Shown here piece after piece: positions 36,348-46,384 of a DNA stretch of 64,000 nt (position 1 is its first letter; each line of letters starts with the position of its first letter). The translations under genes were made by a program, and so were the position numbers. The notes beneath the pieces are model-generated. The model did no database searches. It saw only the letters and a list, made by a program, of their open reading frames with translations, and was not told the origin of the DNA. Origin of the DNA: Polynucleobacter sp. CS-Odin-A6 (GTDB lineage Bacteria > Pseudomonadota > Gammaproteobacteria > Burkholderiales > Burkholderiaceae); assembly GCF_018882095.1 (NCBI RefSeq), contig NZ_JACVPD010000003.1, positions 206,605-270,604 on the forward strand, written 5' to 3'.

Positions 36348-37124
36348 CTACTTTCTTTCGGGACGTCTAAATAACGGTTTTTCAGGCTTAGATTCAGAGG
36401 CGACAAATTGATAGCCGTCCAAATTAAAACCCTTCAACTCAGCGGGCTCTGTAATGCGATTTTCAACCACATAACGCGCCATCAACCCCCTCGCTCGTTT
36501 GGCGTAAAAGGAAATAATTTTGTATTTACCATCCTTGCCATCTTGGAACACGGGAGAAATCACAGGGCACCCTAGATTCTTCGCTTGCAGTACTTTGAAA
36601 TACTCCTCTGATGCAAGATTGAGTAGCGCAGGCTTCTTTTGCTTCTCCAGAAGCTTTTTAAGAGAATCAGTAACGCGCTCACCCCAAAAGGCATACAGAT
36701 CCTTGCCCCTTGGATTCTGAAAGGCAGTACCCATTTCCAAGCGGTAAGGCTGCATTAGATCAAGGGGTCTGAGAACACCATACAGTCCAGATAGGATGCG
36801 AATATGGTCCTGGGCAAAATCGATCGCCTTGACACTCAATGTTTTGACGTCAAAGCCATCATAAACATCGCCGTCAAAGGCATAAATGGCAGCCTTGCTG
36901 TTTTCTTCGGTGAATTTCTTGGACCAATCGCGATATCGTCCAACATTGAGTGTAGCTAACTGATCAGATAAGCCCATCAAATTGGCAACTTCTTGGGGTG
37001 AAAGCTTCTTGAGATCGGCAATCAGCTTTGCCGATTCCGAGGCAAACTCAGGCAAAGTTGGCGCCTTAACCTTGGCGGGGGTTTTGTAATCTAGAGATTT
37101 AGCAGGTGAAAGGACGATCAACAT
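36348..37124 (-). CDS. yaaA: YaaA, peroxide-stress protein (DUF328)
   Basis: A 258-residue protein starting [13 protein letters not shown], the family hallmark, with [11 protein letters not shown] and [19 protein letters not shown] further on. In E. coli YaaA is induced by OxyR and lowers free intracellular iron during hydrogen-peroxide stress; it has a helix-hairpin-helix-like DNA-binding fold. Length is normal. It is divergent from the glutathione-dependent enzyme gene and is transcribed before the DUF2863 gene. Confidence 0.93.
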   Translation of the reverse strand: MLIVLSPAKSLDYKTPAKVKAPTLPEFASESAKLIADLKKLSPQEVANLMGLSDQLATLNVGRYRDWSKKFTEENSKAAIYAFDGDVYDGFDVKTLSVKAIDFAQDHIRILSGLYGVLRPLDLMQPYRLEMGTAFQNPRGKDLYAFWGERVTDSLKKLLEKQKKPALLNLASEEYFKVLQAKNLGCPVISPVFQDGKDGKYKIISFYAKRARGLMARYVVENRITEPAELKGFNLDGYQFVASESKPEKPLFRRPERK

Positions 37125-37204
37125 GGCACAATTTATAAAGAATTTCCCCCATTCTAGCGACTACCCACCTTATTTGCCTTAAATCCCCTTTGAAGGAACT
37201 CATA

Positions 37205-37939
37205 ATGACTATCAATAAAGCTCAGGAAAACCAAATTGAAGTGTTTAGCTGGGCAACTCCTAATGGGCACAAGGTGCACATCATGCTTGAGGAATGCGGC
37301 TATAAGTTAGGAAAAGATTGGATTGCTCATCCAATTGATATTGGAGCTGGCGATCAATTCAAGCCAGACTTCTTGACTATTAGTCCAAACAACAAAATAC
37401 CGGCGATAACAGATCCACAGGGACCCGATGGAAAGCCGATCCACCTTTTTGAATCTGGCGCCATCTTGCTCTACCTTGCAGCAAAAACCGGTAAGTTTTT
37501 ACCCAAGTCTACCCGGGGTAAATATGAAGTATTGCAATGGCTGATGTTTCAGATGGGTGGCGTAGGCCCCCTTTTGGGACAAAACCACCACTTTCGAATT
37601 TATGCTCCAGAGAAAATTGGATACGCGATTACTCGCTACACTAATGAAGCAAAGCGCTTATATGGGGTTATCGATCATCAACTCAAAGATAATCCCTACA
37701 TCGCGGGCAAAAGTTACACCATTGCCGATATAGCCATCTTCCCTTGGACTCGTAATTGGAAGAATCAAGGTATCGATATTCATGAGTATCCGCATTTCAA
37801 GCGCTGGTTTGAGATGATTAGTGAGCGCCCTGCTGTTAAGCGTGGGGTTGAGGTGTTAACAGCATTACGAAAGCCTTTGCATGATGACAAAGCAAAAGAA
37901 CAATTATTTGGTTCATCACAGTATCAAAAAAGGAAATAG
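37205..37939 (+). CDS. YfcG/YghU-type glutathione-dependent disulfide-bond oxidoreductase (GST family)
   Basis: A 244-residue glutathione-transferase-fold protein. The ATG at 37205 is chosen because GAAGGAA precedes it. The N-terminal thioredoxin-like domain has FSWATPNGHKVHIMLEE, with the Thr/Asn active-site pattern of nu-class enzymes and no catalytic Cys, NKIPAITDP (cis-Pro) and LFESGAILLYLA. The C-terminal helical domain contains IADIAIFPW. These enzymes bind two glutathiones and reduce disulfides. Its stop is one base before the dehydrogenase start, so the two are co-transcribed. Confidence 0.88.
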   Translation: MTINKAQENQIEVFSWATPNGHKVHIMLEECGYKLGKDWIAHPIDIGAGDQFKPDFLTISPNNKIPAITDPQGPDGKPIHLFESGAILLYLAAKTGKFLPKSTRGKYEVLQWLMFQMGGVGPLLGQNHHFRIYAPEKIGYAITRYTNEAKRLYGVIDHQLKDNPYIAGKSYTIADIAIFPWTRNWKNQGIDIHEYPHFKRWFEMISERPAVKRGVEVLTALRKPLHDDKAKEQLFGSSQYQKRK

Positions 37940-37940
37940 C

Positions 37941-38795
37941 ATGAAGATTCAATCAGTAGGAGTCATTGGCGCGGGCACGATGGGTAATGGTATTGCCCAA
38001 GTTTGCGCGGTAGCTGGACTAGATGTAGTCATGGTTGATATGAATGATGCTGCGGTGGAGCGTGGCTTGAGCCAAATTAGTAAAAGCCTAGATCGCCTAG
38101 TGAAGAAAGAAACGCTTACAGCAGAAAATAAAGATGCCGCACTCAAGCGCATCAGAGGTAGCACATCGTATGCCGACTTCAAAGGTTTGCAATTAGTGAT
38201 TGAAGCTGCTACAGAGAACCAAGCGATTAAAGAGCAGATTCTGAAGCAAGTCGATGAGATTGTGAGCAAAGATACGATCATTGCCACGAACACCTCATCA
38301 TTGTCGATCACCAAACTGGCCGCTCTTGACTCTAATCCAAGTCGCTTCATAGGCATGCATTTCTTCAACCCACCACCCTTGATGGCCTTGGTTGAAGTAA
38401 TTCGCGGCCTGCAAACTTCAGATGCAACCCATGCCACCATTATTGAAATGGCTAAACGAATTGGCAAGGAGCCCATTACGGTGAAAAACTCACCTGGTTT
38501 TGTTGTAAACCGTATTTTATTGCCGATGATTAATGAAGCCTTCTTTGTTTTACATGAAGGACTTGCTAGTCCAGAAGATATTGATGCTGGCATGAAGTTG
38601 GGTTGCAACCAACCGATTGGTCCGCTGGCCTTGGCTGATTTAATTGGTCTGGATACCTGCCTAGCAGTCATGGAAGTGTATTTTGAAAACTTCAGCGACT
38701 CTAAGTATCGTCCGTGTCCACTCCTCCGAGAAATGGTTGCCGCCGGTTATCTCGGACGTAAGACTAAGCGCGGCGTTTATACCTATGATCAGTAA
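37941..38795 (+). CDS. 3-hydroxybutyryl-CoA dehydrogenase
   Basis: A 284-residue NAD(P)-dependent enzyme; the ATG at 37941 has AAGGAAA before it, and a longer frame from 37881 merely overlaps the preceding gene. The dinucleotide motif is VGVIGAGTMGNGIAQVCA, and the catalytic His is in MHFFNPPPLMALVEVI (about residue 140). Gly/Asn residues in KNSPGFVVNRIL follow. It interconverts acetoacetyl-CoA and 3-hydroxybutyryl-CoA, for fatty-acid or polyhydroxybutyrate turnover; a phasin gene 11 kb away shows the cell stores polyester. Confidence 0.92.
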   Translation: MKIQSVGVIGAGTMGNGIAQVCAVAGLDVVMVDMNDAAVERGLSQISKSLDRLVKKETLTAENKDAALKRIRGSTSYADFKGLQLVIEAATENQAIKEQILKQVDEIVSKDTIIATNTSSLSITKLAALDSNPSRFIGMHFFNPPPLMALVEVIRGLQTSDATHATIIEMAKRIGKEPITVKNSPGFVVNRILLPMINEAFFVLHEGLASPEDIDAGMKLGCNQPIGPLALADLIGLDTCLAVMEVYFENFSDSKYRPCPLLREMVAAGYLGRKTKRGVYTYDQ

Positions 38796-38846
38796 TTTAG
38801 CAACATTCATTACCCTATACCCTATAACCTCAATGAAAAATCCTTT

Positions 38847-39326
38847 GTGAACCCATTACCACCCCTAGTCCTTAAATTAGCTTATGCCGGCCTGATACCT
38901 TTTGTGGGCCTCGCTTTAATGGTTCAGTTAGCACCAACGCCACTCAATTATCTAAGTGCCGAGTCACTGGCGAGTTATGGCGCAATCATTACCGCCTTTA
39001 TGGGTGCATTGCATTGGGGTGCGAATTTACATCATCTTGGCAAGACGCCGCAGGGCGATCGCTGGGAAGACCGCAATGCTTGGATCTGGGGTATCACACC
39101 GGCATTGGCTGCCTGGGTTGCGCTTCATGTTTATATTCCAGTAGGCTTGCTCATCTTGGCATCCGCATTAATCATTCAACGCAATATTGATAAGGAAACC
39201 TATCGATATTATTTTTCCAGCGAAGTAGCTTGCAAAGCATTTATGACCTTACGCACTCGACTGACAATTGTTTCTGCAGGATGTTTAACTTGGGCCGCTC
39301 TCGTGATTTTATTTGTACAGAATTAA
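38847..39326 (+). CDS. DUF3429-family membrane protein
   Basis: A 159-residue protein with about five hydrophobic helices, starting at a GTG (38847); an ATG 14 bases upstream is closed at once by a stop. The GALHWGANL stretch (about residues 53-61) is a DUF3429 mark. The function is unknown. It lies 51 bases after the dehydrogenase and 9 before rarA. The start is uncertain because no clear ribosome site is seen. Confidence 0.78.
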   Translation: MNPLPPLVLKLAYAGLIPFVGLALMVQLAPTPLNYLSAESLASYGAIITAFMGALHWGANLHHLGKTPQGDRWEDRNAWIWGITPALAAWVALHVYIPVGLLILASALIIQRNIDKETYRYYFSSEVACKAFMTLRTRLTIVSAGCLTWAALVILFVQN

Positions 39327-39335
39327 ATCGGGTAT

Positions 39336-40673
39336 ATGGGCAATCTATTTGATCAAACGCCGCCCCCACCATTAGCGGAAGCCTTACGCCCTAAAACAAT
39401 TGAAGAAGTCATTGGCCAAACTCACCTATTAGCCTCAGGTAAGCCACTAAATCTGGCTTTTGCATCTGGTAAGCCTCACTCAATGATTTTATGGGGGCCT
39501 CCAGGAGTTGGCAAAACTACCTTGGCTCGACTATCTGCTAAAGCCTTTGATCGAGAATTTATTGCCATCTCAGCAGTCTTGGCTGGTGTAAAAGAAATTC
39601 GCGAGGCAATCGAACAAGCGCAACAAAGCATGTCTCAGTATGGCAAGCAGACCATTCTGTTTGTTGATGAAATTCATCGCTTTAATAAAAGTCAGCAAGA
39701 TGCCCTATTACCGCATGTGGAATCAGGTCTCTTTACCTTTATTGGCGCCACTACTGAAAACCCTTCTTTCGAAGTCAACTCTGCCCTTCTCTCTCGTGCG
39801 CAAGTGTATGTACTTAAGTCATTAAGCGCACCAGAGCTAAAGCTGCTGTTTGATCGAGCCCGTGAATACGCTATGCCGGAAATTGCATTTGAAGCGGCTG
39901 CAATTGATAGTCTCATTACCCATGCAGATGGCGACGCCCGTCGACTACTGAATTTAGTAGAGCAAGTACGTAATGCGCTCTCAGCACCTAATTTAAATGT
40001 TCAGACTGTAGATCAAGCGTTTATTGAGAATGCGTTAACGGTCCAAGCACGTCGATTTGATAAAGGTGGCGATCACTTTTACGATCAAATTTCTGCATTA
40101 CACAAGTCGGTTCGTGGCTCCAATCCTGATGCAGCTCTTTACTGGTTTTGCCGAATGCTCGATGGTGGCGCAGATCCGCGTTATTTAGCCCGCAGAATTA
40201 TTCGTATGGCATGGGAAGACATTGGGCTTGCTGATCCTAGGGCAATGCAACTGGCGAATGATGCTGCCGAAACTTTTGAGCGCCTTGGCTCTCCTGAAGG
40301 TGAACTCGCCTTAGGTCAAGCCGTGGTGTATTTGGCTATTGCTGCCAAAAGCAACGCAAGCTATAAGGCATTTAATGCTGCGAGAGCCTTTGTTGCGAAT
40401 GACCAAAGTCAGCCGGTACCCAATCATCTCCGCAATGCTCCAACCAAGCTCATGAAAGAGTTAGGTCATGGAAAAGAATATCGCTATGCTCATGATGAAC
40501 CCCATGCTTATGCCGCCGGAGAATCCTATCTGCCAGATGGTATGGCAGAGCCTCATTGGTATGAGCCGGTAGATCGTGGCTTAGAAACTCAGATTGCAGA
40601 GAAGATGGCTTTTTTACGGAAGCTAGATATGGAATCAACACAGGAATCAACACAGAAATTAAAGAAGAAATGA
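39336..40673 (+). CDS. rarA: RarA (MgsA), replication-associated recombination AAA+ ATPase
   Basis: A 445-residue clamp-loader-like ATPase. Walker [10 protein letters not shown] is near 52-60, Walker [17 protein letters not shown] near 107-122, and the arginine-finger region is in [13 protein letters not shown]. The C-terminal tetramerisation domain has [42 protein letters not shown]. It acts at stalled replication forks. The tail after residue 430 is Lys/Gln/Ser-rich. It is normally beside lolA or serS; here it follows a DUF3429 gene. Confidence 0.94.
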   Translation: MGNLFDQTPPPPLAEALRPKTIEEVIGQTHLLASGKPLNLAFASGKPHSMILWGPPGVGKTTLARLSAKAFDREFIAISAVLAGVKEIREAIEQAQQSMSQYGKQTILFVDEIHRFNKSQQDALLPHVESGLFTFIGATTENPSFEVNSALLSRAQVYVLKSLSAPELKLLFDRAREYAMPEIAFEAAAIDSLITHADGDARRLLNLVEQVRNALSAPNLNVQTVDQAFIENALTVQARRFDKGGDHFYDQISALHKSVRGSNPDAALYWFCRMLDGGADPRYLARRIIRMAWEDIGLADPRAMQLANDAAETFERLGSPEGELALGQAVVYLAIAAKSNASYKAFNAARAFVANDQSQPVPNHLRNAPTKLMKELGHGKEYRYAHDEPHAYAAGESYLPDGMAEPHWYEPVDRGLETQIAEKMAFLRKLDMESTQESTQKLKKK

Positions 40674-40735
40674 ATCAAAGACTTTGAGCAATACAATGGA
40701 ATGAATTATTTACTAGAACCTTAAGGAACTTCATC

Positions 40736-41311
40736 ATGCGCAAAATTTTTACTTTCCTGTTATTTGTTACCAGTCTCCTTACGAGTGCTGTCGCACTGGC
40801 TGCTCCGATGGTGGAATTCAAAACAACTATGGGCAATTTTGTAGTTGAGCTTGATTCCGTTAAAGCTCCAAAGACAACTGCTAACTTCTTAGCTTATGTC
40901 AATAGTGGCTTTTATAACGGCACCATTTTTCATCGTGTCATTGATGGCTTCATGATTCAAGGTGGAGGCTTTACTCCAGATTTAGCGCAAAAGCCAACTA
41001 ATGCGCCGGTAATCTCAGAAGCTCAAAATGGTCTGAAGAATCAGACCTACACCATTGCCATGGCCCGCACTTCTGATCCTGATTCCGCAACAGCACAATT
41101 CTTCATCAACGTGAAGGACAACGAGGGATTAAATTATCCTAATGCAATGGGTAATGGCTACACCGTATTTGGCAAAGTGATTTCTGGAGCACAAACGATT
41201 GATGCAATTCGCAAAGTCCCAACCATGATTGCATCGACACCAAAATCGGGTCGCATGTCAGATGTTCCTAGTAAGCAAGTAACCATTGAATCCGCTACTG
41301 TGTTGAAGTAA
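40736..41311 (+). CDS. ppiA: Periplasmic cyclophilin-type peptidyl-prolyl cis-trans isomerase
   Basis: A 191-residue protein with a Sec signal peptide (cleavage near ALA, residue 22). The catalytic core is FHRVIDGFMIQGGGF (catalytic Arg, about residues 63-77) and ATAQFFINVKDNEGLNYP. It speeds proline isomerisation during folding of exported proteins. AAGGAAC precedes the ATG by several bases. It stands alone, 62 bases after rarA. Confidence 0.93.
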   Translation: MRKIFTFLLFVTSLLTSAVALAAPMVEFKTTMGNFVVELDSVKAPKTTANFLAYVNSGFYNGTIFHRVIDGFMIQGGGFTPDLAQKPTNAPVISEAQNGLKNQTYTIAMARTSDPDSATAQFFINVKDNEGLNYPNAMGNGYTVFGKVISGAQTIDAIRKVPTMIASTPKSGRMSDVPSKQVTIESATVLK

Positions 41312-41348
41312 TTTTAGTTAAATTATTAGCGCTCAGAAGGTTAGTTCA

Positions 41349-43181
41349 GTGATATTGCTAGATGATGCCCAGAGTACCGAGGCTCAGCCTAGCAGCCGCC
41401 TCTATCAACACGCGCTTCGATGTTGGACTATTTATGCTGGGCCCAGCGCCATAGAAACCGCTGCTGCGGTTGATCAGTGTCTTCAAGAGATCAATGAAGC
41501 TCTTGGTAGCGGACAGTATGTCGTAGCGGCATTTGCTTATGAATTAGGTCGATCCATTCATGGACTTTCTCAGCGAGAGCACTCAAATGTGATGCAGTCA
41601 CACCCTCTGGTTCAGGCTTGGTCTTTTTCGTCTTATGAGAGTTTAAGCAAGGGCCAAGTAGATGCTTTCATTCAAGATGGCTTGTGTGCATTAGAGCCCG
41701 ACTCCTCCCATATTGCTGGTGTAGCGAATCTCCATTGCTCTGTTGATGAGAAGCAATTTACTGCAGATATTGACACCATACAAGAGTACATTCGCAATGG
41801 CGATACGTATCAAATCAATCACACCTTTCGGATTACGGGTGAGACTTATGGTGAGCCTTTGGCTCTTTATGCCCGTTTACGGGATCGTCAACCAGGAAGA
41901 TTTGGAGCATTCATTAATGAGGATTCGAGCTGCATCCTTTCACAGTCCCCCGAATTATTTATTCAGCGCCAAGGCAATACATTAAAGGCGATGCCTATGA
42001 AAGGCACTGCTAGCGCCTTGAGTGATTCGGCGGATCATCTGTCAAAAGATGCCAAGAACCAAGCAGAGAATGTCATGATCGTGGATTTGCTTCGTAACGA
42101 CCTGAGTCGACTTGCATTACCAGGCACTGTGAAGGTTCCGCAATTATTCGAGGTTGCTAGGCATGGTGATGTTCTGCAAATGACATCGACTATTCAAGCT
42201 GAGGCTAAGCCTGACGTTCAATTGCGGGAAGTACTCAATGCAGTCTTTCCTTGTGGATCTGTAACCGGCGCACCCAAAAAAAGAAGTATGGAAATTATTC
42301 AGGAGTTAGAGCCCGAAGATCGAGCCTATTACTGTGGCGCTCTAGGCTGGCTTGATCCTGACGGTGATTTTGCTTTTAGCGTCCCCATTCGCACAGTAGA
42401 AATTGATCGCAACTTGAAGACGCAGGCCTCACCCTTTACACTGGGCATTGGTGCCGGGATTACGATTGACTCTGAAGCTAAGCTGGAGTGGGAAGAATGT
42501 CACATTAAAGCTGCTTTTTTAAGTGATTTACCCAGCCAGATCGGCCTGTTTGAAACTATTTTGATTCAGCATGCCACACCCCAACATATAGAGCTTCATC
42601 TTGATCGTTTAGTGCATTCAGCCCAAGTGCTAGGGATCCCTTGCTCTAAAGCAGCTGTCAACAGCGTAATTCAAACTTCATGCAAAAGTTGCGCCTTCGA
42701 TCAAGAGTATCGATTGAGGATCGATTTGAGTCATGCTGGAGAGGTAAGCTTTCAACTATCCCTATTGACTCCACTAATACACCCAGTCAAGATTTTTTGG
42801 GCAAGCGATATTCTCCCCAACCCCAGTCAGGCGGTCTTCCATTCTGGCAATATCTTATTAAGACATAAGGTCACCAGTCGAAGTACCTATGATGAGGCCT
42901 GGAAACTCGCAGAGAGTCATGGCGGGTTTGATGCGCTTTTTGTCAATGAGCAGGGTTTTGTAACTGAAGGTGGTAGAAGTAGTATTTTTATCAAGTCTGG
43001 GGACCGCTGGCTTACGCCTCCCGTTGCCGCTGGCTTGCTTCCAGGGGTCATGAGATCGATCGGATTAAATGATCGACAATGGAATGTCCATGAAGCTAAC
43101 TTAACTATTGATCAGGTTCGTAATGCGAAAGAGATTATGCTTAGCAATGCCTTACGCGGATTTATTCCCGCTTATTTTTAG
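41349..43181 (+). CDS. pabB: PabB-PabC fusion: aminodeoxychorismate synthase component I and aminodeoxychorismate lyase
   Basis: A 610-residue protein with a GTG start. The first 390 residues or so are PabB: MKGTAS, MIVDLLRNDLSRL, GSVTGAPKKRSMEIIQELE and LGIGAGITIDSEAKLEWEEC are chorismate-binding motifs. From about residue 398 (GLFETILIQ) an aminotransferase class IV domain follows: LLRHKVTSRSTYDEA holds the PLP lysine, and GGRSSIFIK and PPVAAGLLPGVMR are typical of PabC. The fusion makes 4-aminobenzoate for folate from aminodeoxychorismate in one protein; a PabA glutaminase is not encoded nearby. folC and folD are elsewhere in this window. Confidence 0.92.
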   Translation: MILLDDAQSTEAQPSSRLYQHALRCWTIYAGPSAIETAAAVDQCLQEINEALGSGQYVVAAFAYELGRSIHGLSQREHSNVMQSHPLVQAWSFSSYESLSKGQVDAFIQDGLCALEPDSSHIAGVANLHCSVDEKQFTADIDTIQEYIRNGDTYQINHTFRITGETYGEPLALYARLRDRQPGRFGAFINEDSSCILSQSPELFIQRQGNTLKAMPMKGTASALSDSADHLSKDAKNQAENVMIVDLLRNDLSRLALPGTVKVPQLFEVARHGDVLQMTSTIQAEAKPDVQLREVLNAVFPCGSVTGAPKKRSMEIIQELEPEDRAYYCGALGWLDPDGDFAFSVPIRTVEIDRNLKTQASPFTLGIGAGITIDSEAKLEWEECHIKAAFLSDLPSQIGLFETILIQHATPQHIELHLDRLVHSAQVLGIPCSKAAVNSVIQTSCKSCAFDQEYRLRIDLSHAGEVSFQLSLLTPLIHPVKIFWASDILPNPSQAVFHSGNILLRHKVTSRSTYDEAWKLAESHGGFDALFVNEQGFVTEGGRSSIFIKSGDRWLTPPVAAGLLPGVMRSIGLNDRQWNVHEANLTIDQVRNAKEIMLSNALRGFIPAYF

Positions 43182-43190
43182 AAAGTTTGC

Positions 43191-43751
43191 ATGAAGTTTT
43201 GCTCGTACTGCGCAGCGCCTATCACCATGAAGATTCCTGCGGATGATTCACGGGAACGTCATGTTTGCGAATCTTGCGGAGCGGTTCACTATTTCAACCC
43301 ACGTAATGTGGTTGGTACTATTCCGGTTTACGGCAAGCAGATATTATTATGTCGGCGTGCAATTGAGCCACGGCATGGTTACTGGACCTTGCCAGCGGGG
43401 TTTATGGAGCTGGGAGAAAGCACTAGCGCTGGGGCCGTGAGGGAAACCCAAGAAGAAGCGGGTGCCTACGTGGATATTGGTCCGCTCTATTCCCTGCTTA
43501 ATGTACCTCATGCAGAGCAAGTGCATTTTTTCTACTTGGCCAAGATGACTTCTGCAGAATTTCATGCTGGCGAAGAAAGTCTAGAGGTTGCGCTGTTTGA
43601 TGAGCAGGATATTCCGTGGAATGAAATTGCTTTTCCTACAGTCAAACAAACGCTAGAGTGGTTCTTTGCCGATCGTGCTGCAGGACGTTTTGATCAGCCA
43701 AATGAATTTAGCGTGCGCAGCAGAGATATCCTGCCCTCAGAAAAGATTTAG
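43191..43751 (+). CDS. Nudix hydrolase with N-terminal zinc ribbon
   Basis: A 186-residue protein. Two CxxC pairs at 4-7 and 26-29 form an NudC-like zinc ribbon. The Nudix box is complete: GFMELGESTSAGAVRETQEE followed by AGA, about residues 67-89. Such proteins hydrolyse ADP-ribose, NADH or related nucleotide diphosphates; it lacks the SQPWPFPxS motif that marks NADH pyrophosphatase, so the substrate is open. It starts nine bases after the pabBC gene. Confidence 0.87.
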   Translation: MKFCSYCAAPITMKIPADDSRERHVCESCGAVHYFNPRNVVGTIPVYGKQILLCRRAIEPRHGYWTLPAGFMELGESTSAGAVRETQEEAGAYVDIGPLYSLLNVPHAEQVHFFYLAKMTSAEFHAGEESLEVALFDEQDIPWNEIAFPTVKQTLEWFFADRAAGRFDQPNEFSVRSRDILPSEKI

Positions 43752-43764
43752 GCATCGCAAACGC

Positions 43765-44502
43765 ATGAGCAATATCAATTGGCTTGGGGCACATGATGTT
43801 TTTCCAAACCCCATTCACTGCCAGGATCTAGATCCTAGTGTGCCGGGCTTAATTGCAGTCAGTGAGCGCATTTATCCAGGTCAACTTGCTCGTGCATATC
43901 AAACCGGAATATTTCCATGGTATTCGGATAACCAACCGGTCTTATGGTGGTCTCCTAACCCGCGAATGGTATTACGAGCCGCTGACTTTAAGTGTCATGA
44001 TTCATTGAAAAAAGTGATTCGCCATTTTTTGTCAGACCCGCACAAAGCAATCTTAGTAGATCATGATTTTGGTGCCGTCGTTCGATCCTGCGCAACCGCG
44101 AAAAGAAAAGATCAGGATGGCACTTGGATCACCCATGAAATCATGGACGCCTACACTCAACTCCATGAGCAAGGTCATGCTCATAGTATTGCGGTCCTGG
44201 ATGATCAGCGCCTGATCGGTGGACTCTATTGTGTTGCTTTTGGGGGCATGGTTTTTGGTGAGTCTATGTTTAGTCATCAAACGGATGCCTCTAAAATTGC
44301 TTTAGCAGCCCTGGCCGCCTGGTGCAATCAGAATCAGGTAGAAATGATTGACTGTCAGCAAGAGACTGCGCACCTCGATTCTCTGGGGGCTGCGCCTATT
44401 TCTCGAGACGAATTTTTAGCCCATCTGCAAATAGCTCTAAAGCAAACTAATATAGAGATTCCCTGGATATTTGATAAAGAAATCCTACATCGCTGGCTAT
44501 GA
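43765..44502 (+). CDS. aat: Aat, leucyl/phenylalanyl-tRNA-protein transferase
   Basis: A 245-residue enzyme from the ATG at 43765; a longer frame from 43666 overlaps the Nudix gene. Family motifs are [33 protein letters not shown] and [15 protein letters not shown]. It adds Leu or Phe to proteins starting with Lys or Arg, marking them for ClpAP. Its stop overlaps the bpt start by four bases, so two branches of the N-end rule are translationally coupled. Confidence 0.95.
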   Translation: MSNINWLGAHDVFPNPIHCQDLDPSVPGLIAVSERIYPGQLARAYQTGIFPWYSDNQPVLWWSPNPRMVLRAADFKCHDSLKKVIRHFLSDPHKAILVDHDFGAVVRSCATAKRKDQDGTWITHEIMDAYTQLHEQGHAHSIAVLDDQRLIGGLYCVAFGGMVFGESMFSHQTDASKIALAALAAWCNQNQVEMIDCQQETAHLDSLGAAPISRDEFLAHLQIALKQTNIEIPWIFDKEILHRWL

Positions 44503-45245
44503 CCCAACTCACTGAACTTCCGCTGACAGAGCTCCAGTTTTATGCAACGGCACCTTACCCCTGCAGTTACCTTCCAGGAAAGGTTGCGCGCTCACAAGTT
44601 GCTACGCCTTCACACTTAATTCACGCTGATTTATATAGCGAACTAGTGAATGCGGGGTTTCGTCGGAGTGGTTTATATACCTATCGCCCCTATTGTGACG
44701 AATGCAATGCTTGTACTGCAACGCGCATCCCTGTGAAACGCTTTGAACCCAATCGTAGTCAGCGACGCGCTTGGAAAAAACATGCTGGACTTGATGTTCG
44801 TGTTCTGAACCTAGGCTATCAAGAGGAGCACTACCAGCTGTATCAACGATATCAAAATGAGCGACATGCAGGCGCCGATATCGATCAAGAAAATCAAGAT
44901 CAATATATGCAGTTTTTATTGCAAAGTCGGGTGAACTCTAGAGTGGTCGAGTTCCGGGATGGCCCCCACGATAGCAATCCTGGTCAACTACGCATGGTCA
45001 GCATGATAGATATATTAGACCAAGGGATCTCTTCGGTTTACACCTTCTTTGATACTAGTAATCGTGCTGCGAGTTACGGCAGTTTCAGTATTCTGTGGCA
45101 AATTGAGCAAGCCTTAGAGTTAGATCTTCCTTACCTCTATCTCGGCTATTACATTGAAGATAGTGAAAAAATGTCCTATAAGGTCAAGTTTCAGCCCATT
45201 GAAGGTTTGATTGAAGATCACTGGCAACCTATCATTGGGCCATAA
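44499..45245 (+). CDS. bpt: Bpt, aspartate/glutamate leucyltransferase
   Basis: A 248-residue protein of the ATE1-like family. The N-terminal half has the metal or tRNA-binding motif PCSYLPG and [18 protein letters not shown]; the C-terminal half has [36 protein letters not shown] and FQP. In gram-negative bacteria Bpt adds Leu to N-terminal Asp or Glu. Start and the aat stop overlap as ATGA. pyrD follows after nine bases. Confidence 0.94.
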   Translation: MTQLTELPLTELQFYATAPYPCSYLPGKVARSQVATPSHLIHADLYSELVNAGFRRSGLYTYRPYCDECNACTATRIPVKRFEPNRSQRRAWKKHAGLDVRVLNLGYQEEHYQLYQRYQNERHAGADIDQENQDQYMQFLLQSRVNSRVVEFRDGPHDSNPGQLRMVSMIDILDQGISSVYTFFDTSNRAASYGSFSILWQIEQALELDLPYLYLGYYIEDSEKMSYKVKFQPIEGLIEDHWQPIIGP

Positions 45246-45254
45246 TCTTTACTC

Positions 45255-46286
45255 ATGATCGATAGTTACCCCCTTCTTCGTCCCTGGCTTTTTTCCTTAG
45301 ATCCAGAGCGTGCCCATGATCTCACTTTGAGCAATTTAGACCGTGCAGAGCGCTGGGGGCTTTTACGCTATCTAATTAAGCAGCCTACTCCCGATCCACG
45401 TACTATCTGCGGCATTACCTTCCCCAATCCCGTTGGACTTGCCGCTGGTTTAGATAAAGATGGCAAGCATATTGATGCACTTGCTACCTTAGGTTTTGGT
45501 TTTCTAGAAATTGGCACCGTCACCCCAAAACCGCAGCCTGGTAATCCGAAACCACGCATGTTTCGTCTACCAGCAGCGCAAGGGCTAATCAATCGCATGG
45601 GGTTTAATAATGATGGTGTTGATGCCTGCGTCAAGCGCGTACGCAATTCCGATTATTGGCAAAAAGGTGGCATCGTTGGTTTAAACATTGGCAAGAATGC
45701 CAGTACGCCCATTGAGAATGCTGCCAGCGATTACGTTTCCGCGATGCAGGCAGTCTATGAGGTAGCCTCATACATCACTGTTAATATTTCATCTCCGAAT
45801 ACTCAAAACTTACGCGCTCTCCAGGGAGAGGAAATGCTGCGCTCTTTACTTGGCTCTCTACATTTAGCACGTGAAGCCCTGAGTGATCGGTACGGAATGC
45901 GCAAACCGCTGTTTTTAAAGATTGCACCCGACCTAGATGCAAATGACATCAAACTCATTGCCGATCTCTTAATGGAGTTTGGCATCGATGCAATCATTGC
46001 TACTAACACTACGATCGCACGTGATTCCGTTCAAGGACTCAAGTTTGGAGATGAAGCTGGCGGCCTCTCAGGCACCCCAGTTCGCATTGCATCGACGAGA
46101 GTAGTGCAAAGCCTAAAGGAATATTTGGGTGATGCCCTGCCGATCATTGGCGTTGGGGGCATTCTATCTGGACAGGATGCTCAGGAAAAGGTCCTTGCTG
46201 GAGCCAGCTTGATTCAGGTATATAGCGGTCTGATTTATCGTGGCCCCAAGCTCATCTCTGAGTGTGCGTCTGCCTTGCGCAAATAG
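45255..46286 (+). CDS. pyrD: PyrD, dihydroorotate dehydrogenase (quinone, class 2)
   Basis: A 343-residue flavoprotein of pyrimidine synthesis. The N-terminal helix pair for membrane and quinone (residues 1-40) is present, marking class 2. Family motifs are [46 protein letters not shown], and [14 protein letters not shown] with the catalytic Ser. It has the FMN-phosphate site in [13 protein letters not shown]. It oxidises dihydroorotate and feeds ubiquinone. Confidence 0.96.
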   Translation: MIDSYPLLRPWLFSLDPERAHDLTLSNLDRAERWGLLRYLIKQPTPDPRTICGITFPNPVGLAAGLDKDGKHIDALATLGFGFLEIGTVTPKPQPGNPKPRMFRLPAAQGLINRMGFNNDGVDACVKRVRNSDYWQKGGIVGLNIGKNASTPIENAASDYVSAMQAVYEVASYITVNISSPNTQNLRALQGEEMLRSLLGSLHLAREALSDRYGMRKPLFLKIAPDLDANDIKLIADLLMEFGIDAIIATNTTIARDSVQGLKFGDEAGGLSGTPVRIASTRVVQSLKEYLGDALPIIGVGGILSGQDAQEKVLAGASLIQVYSGLIYRGPKLISECASALRK

Positions 46287-46348
46287 CTCAAAAACAGCAA
46301 CCCACCCCAACCTAAGCCCTTGGAATAATGAGATTCGATTTCATATCG

Positions 46349-46377
46349 TGCAATATTAGCTAAAAATTCGCTACAAT
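46349..46377 (+). promoter_or_regulatory. Promoter of the IclR-family regulator, leaderless arrangement
   Basis: TGCAAT (46349-46354) and TACAAT (46372-46377) are 17 bases apart and resemble -35 and -10 boxes. The ATG begins eight bases after the -10, where transcription should start, so the mRNA would have no leader. No Shine-Dalgarno sequence precedes this ATG, which fits. Confidence 0.5.
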
Positions 46378-46384
46378 TAACACG

